Shown here piece after piece: positions 1 through 8,996 of a stretch of DNA of 64,000 nucleotides; within the stretch, counting starts at the first letter, position 1, and every line of letters begins with the position of its first letter. The stretch spans positions 124,001-188,000 of the forward strand of contig OZ243967.1 in the NCBI GenBank assembly GCA_965214695.1, written 5' to 3'. Below the pieces are notes generated by a model. That model searched no databases, was not told the DNA's origin, and saw nothing but the letters and a program-made list of their open reading frames with translations. The position numbers and the translations under genes are program-made. The stretch is from JAPOXR01 sp965214695. Lineage in GTDB: Bacteria; Pseudomonadota; Alphaproteobacteria; Rhodobacterales; Rhodobacteraceae.

Positions 1-1179
1 CGGGTCATGGACATGAATGACCGGGCGCTGCGGCAGATCACCTGCAGCCTCGGCGGGGTTGCCAACGGCTTTCCGAGAGAGGCTGGCTTCGACATCACGG
101 TGGCGTCGGAGGTCATGGCCATATTGTGCCTGTCATCCGATCTGGACGACCTCCAGCGGCGCCTCGGCGATATTATCGTGGCCTACCGCCGGGACCGTTC
201 ACCAGTCCTGTGCCGCGACATCAACGCCGACGGTGCGATGACGGTTCTGCTGCAGCAGGCCATTCAGCCGAACCTCGTGCAGACGCTCGAGAACAACCCG
301 GCATTTGTCCATGGCGGACCGTTTGCCAATATCGCCCATGGCTGCAATTCGGTCATTGCAACCAGGACCGCACTCAAGCTTGCCGATTACGTGGTGACGG
401 AAGCCGGGTTCGGCGCCGATCTCGGGGCCGAGAAATTCCTGGACATCAAGTGCCGGCAGGCCGGTTTGTCGCCGCGGGCGGTAGTCCTCGTGGCCACGAT
501 CAGGGCGCTGAAGATGAATGGCGGCGTTGCCCGGACCGATCTTGGCGAGGAGAATGTCGGGGCAGTGGAGCGAGGTTGCGCCAATCTGGGCCGCCATATC
601 GAGAATATCCGCAAGTTCGGCCTGCCGCCGGTGGTTGCGATCAATCACTTCGTGTCCGATACCGATGCCGAGGTTGAGGCGGTCCGCGCCTATGCCGGCG
701 AGCAGGGGGCCGAGGCCGTCCTGTGTCGGCATTGGGCATTGGGGTCGGCGGGTACCGAGGATTTGGCCCGCAAGGTGGTCGAAGTTGTCGACGCCAAGAA
801 GGCGGATTACCGGCCGATCTACCCGTCGGAGATGGGGCTGTTTGAAAAGATCGAGACGGTGGCAAGGGAGATATACCGGGCCAGGGAAGTGGCCGCCGAC
901 GGAAAGATCCGCGACCAGCTGCGACTCTGGGAAGAGGCGGGACATGGCAATCTGCCGGTGTGCATGGCCAAGACGCAATACAGCTTCTCGACCGATCCGG
1001 GCAGGCTTGGGGCGCCGGTGGATCATGTCGTGCCGATTCGGGAGGTGCGGATATCGGCCGGTGCCGGCTTCATCGTGGCCATCTGTGGTGAAATCATGAC
1101 CATGCCCGGTCTTCCGAGGATGCCGGCTGCCGAGTCGATCAGGCTCAATGCGGCTGGCGAGGTTGAGGGGCTATTCTGA
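1..1179 (+). CDS. fhs: Formate--tetrahydrofolate ligase, 3' part
   Basis: ATP-dependent ligation of formate to tetrahydrofolate, giving 10-formyl-THF for one-carbon metabolism in the cytoplasm. The reading frame is open from the first base of the window, so the true start lies upstream. About 392 residues are visible; the family is about 555 long, so roughly the first 165 residues, including the P-loop region, are missing. Family landmarks are clear: HGGPFANIAHGCNS near residue 100, then VTEAGFGADLGAEKF and the ATIRALKMNGGV segment. The C-terminus GFIVAICGEIMTMPGLP is typical and the gene ends normally. A 155-base gap separates it from the Tct genes. The ATG at base 7 is internal, not a start. 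Confidence 0.95.
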   Translation, partial: RVMDMNDRALRQITCSLGGVANGFPREAGFDITVASEVMAILCLSSDLDDLQRRLGDIIVAYRRDRSPVLCRDINADGAMTVLLQQAIQPNLVQTLENNPAFVHGGPFANIAHGCNSVIATRTALKLADYVVTEAGFGADLGAEKFLDIKCRQAGLSPRAVVLVATIRALKMNGGVARTDLGEENVGAVERGCANLGRHIENIRKFGLPPVVAINHFVSDTDAEVEAVRAYAGEQGAEAVLCRHWALGSAGTEDLARKVVEVVDAKKADYRPIYPSEMGLFEKIETVAREIYRAREVAADGKIRDQLRLWEEAGHGNLPVCMAKTQYSFSTDPGRLGAPVDHVVPIREVRISAGAGFIVAICGEIMTMPGLPRMPAAESIRLNAAGEVEGLF

Positions 1180-1334
1180 GCTTCGCCGGGGCCGGGAAAA
1201 GGGAGAGATTTTGAGGTGCGGGTCCAGTACTGACGGGAAACCGCCAGACCTGCAAAAGAACAAGAAGCCGCACGGTAGCGGACTGCAAAGGGGCGCCGAC
1301 TTTACGGTGCCCGACAATCAAGAGGAGAAAGACA

Positions 1335-2303
1335 ATGGACAGACTGAGAAAATTGGCCCTAGGCACCGCGGTGATTGGCGCCGCGTTGGTGACCGGGGGT
1401 GCCCAGGCATTCGAGCCAACCAAGCCGATCGACTTCATCATCATGGCCGGAAAGGGCGGCGGTGCCGACAAGATGGCACGACTCATGCAGTCGATCGTGG
1501 AGTCCAACGACCTTGCCGGTCGTCCGCTGGTTCCAACCAACAAGAGTGGCGGTTCCGGTGCCGAGGCGCTGGTAGCCATGAAGAGTGCAGCCGATCCGGA
1601 TCACGCCATCATGGTGACATTGAACTCGTTCTTCACCACGCCGCTCCGGCAGCCCGGCCTGGAGGTCGACATCATGACTTTTGCGCCGGTCGGACGAATG
1701 GCGGAGGACACCTTCGTGCTGTGGGTCCACAAGGATGAGGGAATCTCGACATTCGAGGAATTCCTGGCCGAGGCCAAGGCCCGCGGTTCCGGATGGGTCA
1801 TGGGCGGAACCGGCAGCGCCCAGGAAGACGAGATCATAACCAACTATCTCAATGACAGCTTTGGTCTCGACATCAAGTACATCCCCTACAAGGGCGGCGG
1901 CGCCGTGGCCAAGGATTTGGCCGGCAAGCAGATCCACTCGTCGGTCAACAACCCGTCGGAGGCGCTTGGCTTCTACGAGTCGGGTGACGTGGTTCCGCTG
2001 GTTGCGTTTACCGATGAGCGGCTGCCGATGTTTCCAGATGTTCCGACGCTCCGCGAGGCCGGCAGCGATTTTGCATATTACATGCAGCGCTCGGTCGTGG
2101 GGGCGCCCGGGATGTCGGACGACGCCTTGGCCTATTACACCGGGCTGTTCCAGCAGGTGTATGATTCGTCCGAATGGACCAAGTACAAGGCCGACAAGTC
2201 GCTTCTTGGCGAGTTCATGAGTGGTGACGACCTGGCTGCCTACTGGGATGTCCAGCGTTCCCGTCACGAGACAATCCTGAAAGCGTCTGGTGACATCAAA
2301 TAG
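1335..2303 (+). CDS. tctC: Tripartite tricarboxylate transporter substrate-binding protein (TctC/Bug family)
   Basis: Periplasmic substrate-binding receptor of a TTT-type secondary transporter. The 322-residue protein has an N-terminal signal peptide (charged MDRLRK, hydrophobic stretch with GAALVTGGAQA, predicted cleavage after AQA near residue 25). It continues with the Bug-fold opening F-x-P-x-K-P-I-D-F-I-I-x-A-G-K-G-G-G-A-D. The segment YIPYKGGGAVAKDLAGKQ is the usual mid-protein motif. Start ATG 1335 has a good ribosome site (GAGGAG) about 8 bases upstream. It is the first gene of a tctCBA set. The ligand cannot be read from sequence; family members bind citrate, other carboxylates or related acids. 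The usual tctDE two-component sensor is not next to it. Confidence 0.9.
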   Translation: MDRLRKLALGTAVIGAALVTGGAQAFEPTKPIDFIIMAGKGGGADKMARLMQSIVESNDLAGRPLVPTNKSGGSGAEALVAMKSAADPDHAIMVTLNSFFTTPLRQPGLEVDIMTFAPVGRMAEDTFVLWVHKDEGISTFEEFLAEAKARGSGWVMGGTGSAQEDEIITNYLNDSFGLDIKYIPYKGGGAVAKDLAGKQIHSSVNNPSEALGFYESGDVVPLVAFTDERLPMFPDVPTLREAGSDFAYYMQRSVVGAPGMSDDALAYYTGLFQQVYDSSEWTKYKADKSLLGEFMSGDDLAAYWDVQRSRHETILKASGDIK

Positions 2304-2343
2304 ATCGCCGATCTAGGCTGATCCCGGAGGAGAGGGCACCACC

Positions 2344-2877
2344 TTGCGACTCGCCGAGCTTGTGGCCGCGATTCTCATTGCCCTCTTCTCCATCTATCTC
2401 ATGTGGAAGAGCGGCGAGGGGCCGTCCTGGGACCCAGAGGCGGTCAGGTTCGCCAATATCGGAATCAATGTTGACAATTCCGGACCTGGTAGCGGGTTCT
2501 GGCCATTCTGGCTTTCCCTTGCCATGCTGGTCGCCTCGCTGGCGGTGATGGTGAACTGGTATTTGCGGAAGACCCCGGAATCCCGGTCGAATGCGCCGTT
2601 CCTCGACAGTTATGGCAAGGAAATGTTCGTCAAGATCGGTGGCGGGCTGCTGGTGTTCCTGTTCCTGATCAAGTTTGTCGGATTTTACGGCGCAATACCG
2701 GTTTTCCTGTTCTACTACATCCATTTCATCGGCAAGCACCGATTGGTGACGGCAGCGTTGATCTCGCTGGCGGTGCCGGTATTCTGCTTCTTCTTTTTTG
2801 ATGTGGCGATGCGGATCGTGTTGCCGAAGGGGTATCTCGATCCGCTGTTCATCCCGCTCTACGACATTTTCCTGTAG
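2344..2877 (+). CDS. tctB: Tripartite tricarboxylate transporter small membrane subunit (TctB family)
   Basis: Small integral membrane subunit of the TTT transporter, expected to pair with TctA. The 177-residue protein shows about four hydrophobic segments: near residues 4-22, 55-75, 95-125 (FVKIGGGLLVFLFLIKFVGF) and 135-160. The first loop holds a GSGFWPFW motif typical of TctB. It starts at TTG 2344, behind a purine-rich GGAGGAGAGGG stretch at 2325-2335; no ATG fits the family start. It lies 40 bases after tctC and 81 bases before tctA, in the family order C-B-A. The sequence is poorly conserved in this family, so the call rests on size, topology and position. Confidence 0.85.
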   Translation: MRLAELVAAILIALFSIYLMWKSGEGPSWDPEAVRFANIGINVDNSGPGSGFWPFWLSLAMLVASLAVMVNWYLRKTPESRSNAPFLDSYGKEMFVKIGGGLLVFLFLIKFVGFYGAIPVFLFYYIHFIGKHRLVTAALISLAVPVFCFFFFDVAMRIVLPKGYLDPLFIPLYDIFL

Positions 2878-2958
2878 ATGCCATGACTGCCGTGATCCAG
2901 ACATACGCAACCCGTTGCCAGGTTTCGGACCTGGCGGCAGGATCCTGAGGGCGGGGCT

Positions 2959-4488
2959 TTGGACGTTCTCGCGCTGCTTCTCGACGGGATCTGGGCCGCC
3001 TTGCAGCCGCTGAATCTCGGGCTGGCGCTGATGGGTGTCGTCATCGGCCTGTTTGTCGGGGCCATGCCGGGGCTGGGCTCGGTCAATGGCGTGGCCATCC
3101 TGCTGCCATTCACATTCGTCATCCAGCAGATGACCGGCAACGCCACCTCGCCGATGATTTTCCTGGCCGCCATTTATTACGGGGCGATGTACGGCGGCGC
3201 CATCTCGTCGATAACCCTCGGCATACCGGGCGCCTCCACGGCCGTCGCCACCACCTTCGATGGCCGGCCGATGGCGCTTCAAGGGCGGGCCGACCGGGCC
3301 CTGGTCATCGCGGCGGTTGCCTCCTTTGTCGGCGGCACGGTCGCCAATGTCATCTTTACCGGCGCCGCGCCGCTGTTGGCATCGGTGGCCCTGCGCTTCG
3401 GCAACCCGGAAGTGTTCGCCCTGATGTTGCTGGCATTCGCCACCTTTGTCGGCCTTTCCGGCGACGACATCCCGAAGACCATCATCTCGATCTGCTTCGG
3501 GCTGATCATGTCATCGGTCGGATTCGACATCATATCCGGGGCGCCGAGATTGCTGCTGTTCGACTCGACCGAATGGTTCAGCCGGGGAATCCAGTTCCTG
3601 GTGCTGGCGATCGGGGTGTACGGGATCGGCGAAATGCTGTGGACCGTAAACTCGACCCGCGGCAAGACCGAAATGACCGAGGCCAGGATCACCCTCGGCC
3701 GAATCCGTGAGGCGCTGATGGGGTTTGCCGAGGCCTGGAAGGGAACCGCCATCGGCTCGCTGCTCGGCTTCTTCGTCGGCATCCTGCCGGCTGCCGGAGC
3801 CACACCGGGCTCGCTCATGGCCTATGGCATGACCAAGATGGTGGCCCGAAACAAGGAGGAGTTCGGCAAGGGGGCCCCCGACGGCATTGCCGCACCGGAG
3901 GCTGCCAACAATTCGGCCTCGACCGGCGCCATGCTGCCGATGATGACCCTCGGAATCCCCGGCTCGCCGACGACGGCGGTACTGCTGGCCGGGATGGTCA
4001 TCTGGGGCCTGCAGCCGGGACCTAGGCTGTTCACCGACCAACCGGATTTCGTCTGGCCTTTGATCGGCTCCTTCTACATCTCGAACGTGATCGCCGTCGT
4101 GGTCAACCTGGCATTCATCCCGCTGTTCCTTCGGGTATTGCGCATGCCGTTCTCCATCCTGGCGCCGCTGATCTTCGTCCTGTCGGTTGTCGGAGTCTAT
4201 GCCGCCTACCAGAATGTCTACGATGTCTGGCTGATGCTGTATTTCGGCATCGGCGCTTTCCTGCTGCGGCTGCTGAACTACCCGCTGGCGCCAGCGGTGC
4301 TGGCCATCGTGCTTGGGCCAATCGCCGAGCCGACGCTGCGCCAGTCGCTGCTGCTCTCCGATGGCAGTTGGATGATCTTCCTGAACCGACCCATTGCCGG
4401 ACCGATTACCGTCATCGCGCTGATTCTGCTGTTCCTGCCGCTATTCGGCCTGGCCAGGCGCAAGCTCCGGGAGAGGCGAGGCGGCTGA
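2959..4488 (+). CDS. tctA: Tripartite tricarboxylate transporter large permease (TctA family)
   Basis: Large multi-spanning subunit that carries the substrate through the inner membrane, driven by an ion gradient. The 509 residues carry the TctA signatures: GAMPGLGSVNGVAILLPFTF near residue 36, YYGAMYGGAISSITLGIPG near residue 73, GILPAAGATPGSLMAYGMTK near residue 275, and PEAANNSASTGAMLPMMTLGIPGSPTTA near residue 313. About 11-12 hydrophobic segments are visible. The start is TTG 2959 preceded by GAGGGCGGGG. It completes the tctCBA operon. The next gene, gcrA, is convergent. Confidence 0.93.
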   Translation: MDVLALLLDGIWAALQPLNLGLALMGVVIGLFVGAMPGLGSVNGVAILLPFTFVIQQMTGNATSPMIFLAAIYYGAMYGGAISSITLGIPGASTAVATTFDGRPMALQGRADRALVIAAVASFVGGTVANVIFTGAAPLLASVALRFGNPEVFALMLLAFATFVGLSGDDIPKTIISICFGLIMSSVGFDIISGAPRLLLFDSTEWFSRGIQFLVLAIGVYGIGEMLWTVNSTRGKTEMTEARITLGRIREALMGFAEAWKGTAIGSLLGFFVGILPAAGATPGSLMAYGMTKMVARNKEEFGKGAPDGIAAPEAANNSASTGAMLPMMTLGIPGSPTTAVLLAGMVIWGLQPGPRLFTDQPDFVWPLIGSFYISNVIAVVVNLAFIPLFLRVLRMPFSILAPLIFVLSVVGVYAAYQNVYDVWLMLYFGIGAFLLRLLNYPLAPAVLAIVLGPIAEPTLRQSLLLSDGSWMIFLNRPIAGPITVIALILLFLPLFGLARRKLRERRGG

Positions 4489-4612
4489 CCGGCCCGGCCA
4501 GGGGGCAGGATTGAAACGGGCAGTAAGGCCAGCCTTGTCCGATCGTGGCAGGGGAGATGTCAATTCCGCAGGCAAGGGGCCGGCATCCCTGCCCGGGCCA
4601 CCCGCCATCACG

Positions 4613-4633
4613 GGCCGGCAGTGTCTACCGGCC
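4613..4633. terminator. Weak hairpin between convergent tctA and gcrA
   Basis: GGCCGG (4613-4618) pairs with CCGGCC (4628-4633) around a nine-base loop, in the gap between the convergent tctA and gcrA genes. It overlaps the gcrA stop codon. There is no U-tract, so a terminator role is inferred only from position. Confidence 0.3.
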
Positions 4634-5164
4634 GGGTGGGCGCAATTGCGGGTGTCGCGGCAGTTTGCGGTCGCGCCGCGACGTGAATGGCTGACAGGCA
4701 AGATTGTTGTGGGCTTCGCAATATGGCTTTCCGGGAGTGCTCGGCAGGCCGCAGAACCAGAATTCGTCCGATGCAGGATCACCGATCGGCCATTTGCAGG
4801 TCCTTGAGGTCAATTCCATCAATGACAGTTTCAGGGAGTTCTGTTCGACATTTCTTGCCGTCAACCGGTTGACTTCCATCCGGTCGCGATCATCCTCCTG
4901 CTCATCTTCCGCATCGACGCCGTCGTCATCCTCGCCGTCCTCGTCCTTCTCGGTCCAACCGGCCTCGGCGGCGGAGTCCTCCGCCTGTTTCGGCGCCGGT
5001 TCGACCTTTTCGGGCTCCTTCTTCTTGCGGGTCACACCCATGCGGTGCAGCTTGCCGATCACGGCATTCCTGGTGACACCAAGCTCGGCACCAATCTCGC
5101 TGGCGGTCTTGCCTTCCTGGTGCAGGGCAAGCAGGCGTTCGGTTCGTTCGGTATCCCAGGTCAC
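4625..5164 (-). CDS. gcrA: GcrA family cell cycle regulator
   Basis: DNA-binding cofactor of sigma-70 RNA polymerase; in Caulobacter it acts at promoters carrying CcrM-methylated GANTC sites. About 179 residues. The N-terminal helix-turn-helix reads TEIGAELGVT-RNAVIGKLHRMGV-like near residues 22-45, the hallmark of the family. A Glu/Asp-rich linker (residues about 60-105) follows. The conserved C-terminal block starts at CKWPIGDPASDEFWFCG and ends PYCEAHNNLACQP. I prefer GTG 5164 (V-T-W-D, matching the usual M-S-W-T/D start), because GAGGAG lies 7 bases upstream; a TTG at 5182 would add six residues. No ccrM gene is in the window. Confidence 0.9.
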   Translation of the reverse strand: MTWDTERTERLLALHQEGKTASEIGAELGVTRNAVIGKLHRMGVTRKKKEPEKVEPAPKQAEDSAAEAGWTEKDEDGEDDDGVDAEDEQEDDRDRMEVNRLTARNVEQNSLKLSLMELTSRTCKWPIGDPASDEFWFCGLPSTPGKPYCEAHNNLACQPFTSRRDRKLPRHPQLRPPGR

Positions 5165-5836
5165 GGGCGGGCTCCTCGTCAAGGGTCGGGCAGGGCCAGC
5201 CTGCCGGCATCATTGGCCGAAAGTCGTACAGCAGTGAAATAGGTTCTTCACAGCCCGGTTCAACCCCGGCAAGGCAATCGGCCCCGTGGCCGGATGCCCG
5301 GGCGGCGGCTCACCGCAGCCCTGCCAAGGCAGAAAGACGCGGCCGCCCTGCCAACAACGGAATTCCAACCCGGAGGAATTGGCAGGATCGAAGTCGTCCA
5401 TATCTGCAGGGCGCCAGCGGGCGCATGTCGATATCGGAATGCCGACCTTGTCAGGAGGGCAGCAGCAGTCACATCATGACCAGGCGATTCGGTCGGGACC
5501 AAACCGGGCGCAAGCTCTGCATGCAGATAGTCGGGCCTACGGGCCCATCGCGGATACCACCTCCCGACCCGGACCGATATTCCGCCGGTCCACAAAACCG
5601 GCATCGCCGGTCTCGGGATCAAGGTCATCGCTTCGGGCGACCGAACCGAGCACCGCGGACAGATTTCGGCAATCTCGGCATGCAATAGGATTGGCAACAT
5701 TGCGACCTGGATGGCGCGTGAAAGTCGCATCAGGCATCAATCGGCAGGATCGGGATTCTTGGATGGTCTTGCGGTCGTTGGGCAGATTTGACTTGATTTG
5801 GCAAAAGTTGTTTACACGCCGGTTTATGCCAGCGAG
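5165..5836. other. Long divergent intergenic region between gcrA and argD
   Basis: About 670 bases between divergent gcrA and argD. Several overlapping frames are open on both strands (for example 5260-5730 minus, 5286-5840 plus), but none resembles a known protein, none has a convincing start, and they overlap one another. I see no tRNA or rRNA. The two ends should hold the gcrA and argD promoters. Confidence 0.5.
5788..5816 (+). promoter_or_regulatory. Possible sigma-70 promoter of argD
   Basis: TTGACT (5788-5793), a 17-base spacer and TTTACA (5811-5816) lie about 20-30 bases before the ATG choices of argD. The -35 box is good, the -10 box weak. Inferred from consensus only. Confidence 0.35.
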
Positions 5837-5842
5837 ATGATC

Positions 5843-7026
5843 ATGATATCTTCGGTTATGCCCACCTATGCCCGAGCACCGATGGCGTTTGTCAAGGGGT
5901 CGGGAAGCTGGTTGACGGACGAGACGGGCCAGGAATTCCTCGATTTTGGTGCCGGGATCGCGGTCAACATCCTAGGTCATGCGCATCCGCAGCTGGTTGA
6001 CGCCCTGGCGAGGCAGGCTGGCGAGGTCTGGCATACCTCCAATCTCTATCGAATACCTGCACAGGAAAGGCTGGCCGACCTCCTGGTCGAAAAGACCTTT
6101 GCCGAGACGGTGTTCTTTACCAATTCGGGAACGGAGGCCACCGAGGCCGCGGTCAAGATGGCGCGGCGCTACTGGCACACCGGGGCAATCCGGAACGGAA
6201 TGAAATCCTGACCCTCAGGGAGTCGTTCCACGGCCGGACCATCTCGATGATTTCAGCTGCAGGAACCCCGAAGCTGGTCGAGGGGTTTGGCCCGCTGACG
6301 CCGGGATTTCGGCAGCTGCCCGCCGGGGATATCGACGTGGTGGCCGCTGCCGTCACCGAGGCCACGGCGGCGATCATGGTTGAGCCGATTCTGGGGGAGG
6401 GCGGCATCATTCCGTTGTCGGACGGGTTTCTCCGGGCGCTGAGGGAATTGTGTGACCAGTCAGGGGCGCTGTTGATCCTGGACGAGATCCAGTGCGGGAT
6501 GGGCCGGACCGGGAGGCTGTTTGCACATGAATGGGCCGGTATATCCCCGGATATCATGGCGATTGCCAAGGGAATTGGTGGCGGATTTCCGCTTGGCGCT
6601 TGCCTGGCCACCGGGGCGGCCGCGTCGGGAATGACCCCCGGGAGTCACGGCTCGACCTATGGCGGCAATCCGCTGGCCAGCACGGTCGGAGCAGAGGTGC
6701 TGAAAATCGTTGCCGAGGACTCCTTCCTTGCCGGCGTTCGGCAACGCTCGGGCCGGCTGCGGCAGAAGCTGGAATCGGTGGTCGCCTCGCATCCGGACAT
6801 TTTCTCCGAGGCGCGCGGCTCGGGTCTTATGCTGGGCCTGGCATGCAAGGTGCCGTCGCAGCAGGTGATTTCCGCCGGATACGAGGAGAAGATCCTCACC
6901 GTCCCGGCCGCCGGTGACGTGGTGCGAATCCTGCCGCCGCTGAATGTTTCCGATGCCGAGATCGAGGAGGGGTGTGAACGGGTCGACCGGGCGGCCACGC
7001 GGTTGAAGGAGGCGGGAGATGCCTGA
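5843..7026 (+). pseudogene. argD: Acetylornithine aminotransferase with a -1 frameshift
   Basis: PLP enzyme of arginine synthesis that transaminates N-acetylglutamate semialdehyde to N-acetylornithine. The first part (V-M-P-T-Y-A-R through RRYWHT, with FTNSGTEATEAAVKMARR) runs in one frame until TGA at 6209-6211. The rest (ILTLRESFHGRT, LDEIQCGMGRTGRLFAHEW, PLP-lysine region IAKGIGGGFPLGACLA, GSHGSTYGGNPLA) continues one frame over to 7026. Matching the conserved R-G-N-P-E-R-x-E-I-L stretch places a one-base loss at about 6176-6190. Repaired, the protein would be about 394 residues, the family length. All other motifs look intact, so this may be a sequencing error or a very recent mutation. 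ATG 5843 with AGCGAG upstream is the likely start; ATG 5837 and 5858 are alternatives. It overlaps argF by 8 bases. Confidence 0.88.
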
Positions 7027-7945
7027 TTTCCTCGAAATCTCCGCGGTTCCGGTCGAAGATCTCCGTGGCCTGATGGCTGACGCCGCGGCCATGAAGAAGG
7101 CCAGGCAAGGGCGGCCACGTGGCATGGCCGATGACGACAAGCCACTGGCCGGCATTCTTGCCGCGCTGGTTTTCGAAAAGCCGTCCACCCGGACCAGGGT
7201 GTCATTTGATGTCGGTGTGCGGCAACTGGGCGGACAAACCATTGTCCTGTCGGGCTCCGACATGCAGCTTGGCCATGGTGAGTCGATTGGCGACACGGCC
7301 CGGGTCTTGTCCCGCTACGTGGATATCGCCATGATTCGCACCTTTGGTGCTGATACCATCGCCGAATTCGCCAATTCGGCGAGTATTCCAGTCATCAACG
7401 GGCTGACGAATTCCTCGCATCCCTGCCAGGTCATGGCGGATATCATGACCTTCGAGGAGTTGCGCGGGCCGGTCGCCGGCATGCGCGCCGCATGGCTCGG
7501 GCCGGGAAGCAACGTCTGCAACTCCTTCATCGAGGCTGCCGGCCAATTCGGGTTTGACCTGGTGTTCTCGGGCCCCGAGGAACTCTCGCCCGACCCGTCA
7601 TGTATCCGGCTTGCCCGGCAGCAGGGCAGGGTGATCGAGCATGAACCTGATCCGGTTGCAGCTGTGTCCGGGGCGGATTTGATCGTGACCGATGCGTGGT
7701 ATTCAATGCATGATTCACCGGGCGACAAGTCCCGCCTTCGGGATTTGCTTCAGCCCTACCAGGTCAATGACCGGATCATCGCCGCCGCCGGCCGGGACGT
7801 GCTCTTCATGCATTGTCTGCCGGCGCATCGCGGCGAGGAGGTGACGTCGACGGTGCTGGACGGCCTGCATTCATGCGTGTTCGACGAGGCGGAAAACCGG
7901 CTGCACGCGCAGAAGGCAGTGCTGAAATGGTGCCTTGGCGTGTAG
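7019..7945 (+). CDS. argF: Ornithine carbamoyltransferase
   Basis: Cytoplasmic enzyme that joins carbamoyl phosphate and ornithine to give citrulline. 308 residues, the normal length. The carbamoyl-phosphate loop FEKPSTRTRVSFDVG sits near residue 52, SSHPCQVMAD near residue 132, and the ornithine-binding MHCLPAHRGEEV near residue 264. A VTDAWYSM stretch near residue 222 corresponds to the family D-x-x-x-S-M loop. ATG 7019 lies inside the last codons of argD, so translation is probably coupled and the two form an argDF operon. It is convergent with the rhomboid gene, 41 bases away. Confidence 0.96.
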   Translation: MPDFLEISAVPVEDLRGLMADAAAMKKARQGRPRGMADDDKPLAGILAALVFEKPSTRTRVSFDVGVRQLGGQTIVLSGSDMQLGHGESIGDTARVLSRYVDIAMIRTFGADTIAEFANSASIPVINGLTNSSHPCQVMADIMTFEELRGPVAGMRAAWLGPGSNVCNSFIEAAGQFGFDLVFSGPEELSPDPSCIRLARQQGRVIEHEPDPVAAVSGADLIVTDAWYSMHDSPGDKSRLRDLLQPYQVNDRIIAAAGRDVLFMHCLPAHRGEEVTSTVLDGLHSCVFDEAENRLHAQKAVLKWCLGV

Positions 7946-7986
7946 CTGCCGGGGCTTGCCGGAACGGGCCCTGCAATGACGGATTG

Positions 7987-8727
7987 TCAGTAATCCCGGC
8001 GTCTCCTGATCACTGGTGGACGGGTCATTGTGGCCGCCTTGCCGGTTCGGGTTCCGCGGCCCTGTCCTGGTGATCCCGGTCCGCCCGTCAGCAGCCGAAG
8101 GGGTAGCGTCATCAGCAAGCCGGCGACGAATCCGGTGACATGCGCCACATAGGCGATGCCGGACGACTCGCCGGCAGTTGCAACCCCGTAGATCTGGACC
8201 AGGATCCAGAAACCGAGCACGATACCGGCATTGACGGTGATGACCCGGAAATAGATGACCAGGAACAGCAATATATCGATCCGGGCACGCGGGTACAGCA
8301 GGAGGTAGCCGCCCATGACACCGGCAATGGCGCCGGATGCGCCGACAGTGGGAATGAACGAATCCGGGTGCATGATAATATGGGCAAAGGCGGAAACCAG
8401 GCCGCAGGCGAGATAGAACAGCAGGAACTTCCAGTGCCCGAACCGGCTCTCCAAGTTGTCGCCATAGATGTAGAGCGTCAGCATGTTGCCGAGGAGATGG
8501 ACGATTCCGCCATGGAGGAACATCGATGAGGCCAGGCCGACCGCCCGCCCCTCGGCGGTGGCGACGGCTGGCACCAGCCCCCATCGAAGAAAGAACTCCC
8601 ACAGCAGTTCCGGGTCATTGAAGAGTGGCCAGTACCACAGGAACAGCAGGGAATTTGCTGCAATCAGCCCGTAGGTGACATAGGGCCGTTTCGTGGACGG
8701 GTTGTGGTCGCGGAACGGGAGCAGCAT
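7987..8727 (-). CDS. Rhomboid family intramembrane serine protease
   Basis: Inner-membrane protease expected to cleave transmembrane substrates. The family start M-L-L-P-F-R-D-x-N-P is followed by six or more hydrophobic segments. The FLHGGIVHLLGNM loop holds the H-x-x-x-N pair near residue 95, the nucleophile motif GASGAIAGVMGGY is near residue 145, and the catalytic histidine lies in HVTGFVAGLL near residue 208. I place the start at ATG 8727 (246 residues); the frame stays open to 8829, but that adds 34 residues unlike the family. It is convergent with argF. The substrate is unknown. Confidence 0.88.
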   Translation of the reverse strand: MLLPFRDHNPSTKRPYVTYGLIAANSLLFLWYWPLFNDPELLWEFFLRWGLVPAVATAEGRAVGLASSMFLHGGIVHLLGNMLTLYIYGDNLESRFGHWKFLLFYLACGLVSAFAHIIMHPDSFIPTVGASGAIAGVMGGYLLLYPRARIDILLFLVIYFRVITVNAGIVLGFWILVQIYGVATAGESSGIAYVAHVTGFVAGLLMTLPLRLLTGGPGSPGQGRGTRTGKAATMTRPPVIRRRRDY

Positions 8728-8806
8728 CACATGACCTGGCTTCGACGCAGGAAATTCCGGGTAATCAACATGATTTCCCGGTGAAGACAACGCAGCAGCA
8801 ACGCTG

Positions 8807-8827
8807 GCCGGTTCGGAAGGAACCGGC
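8807..8827. repeat. Hairpin upstream of the rhomboid gene
   Basis: GCCGGTTC and GAACCGGC form a perfect 8-bp stem with a five-base loop, about 80 bases upstream of the rhomboid start. There is no U-tract. It may be an operator or a leader structure; no function is assigned. Confidence 0.4.
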
Positions 8828-8996
8828 ATCCGACGGCAGAATCTGCCCCGGGGTCAATTCTTGCACGACAAGCCGCCTTTTTTCGAGTTCTGCTCCCGGG
8901 AGATCTGGAGTCTGCATCCAAATTGCATGAACCATGCTATGGAGAGCTGGAGCGGATTGTTTGCTGGAGGTGGCGTTGTCTTGTTCCCGACAGGAT

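Noticed and set aside
2296..3282. A 328-codon minus-strand frame opposite tctB and tctA
   Set aside because: Shadow frame with no recognisable domain.
5240..5275. A T-loop-like GGTTCAACCCC stretch suggesting a tRNA
   Set aside because: No acceptor, D-arm or anticodon stem can be drawn around it.
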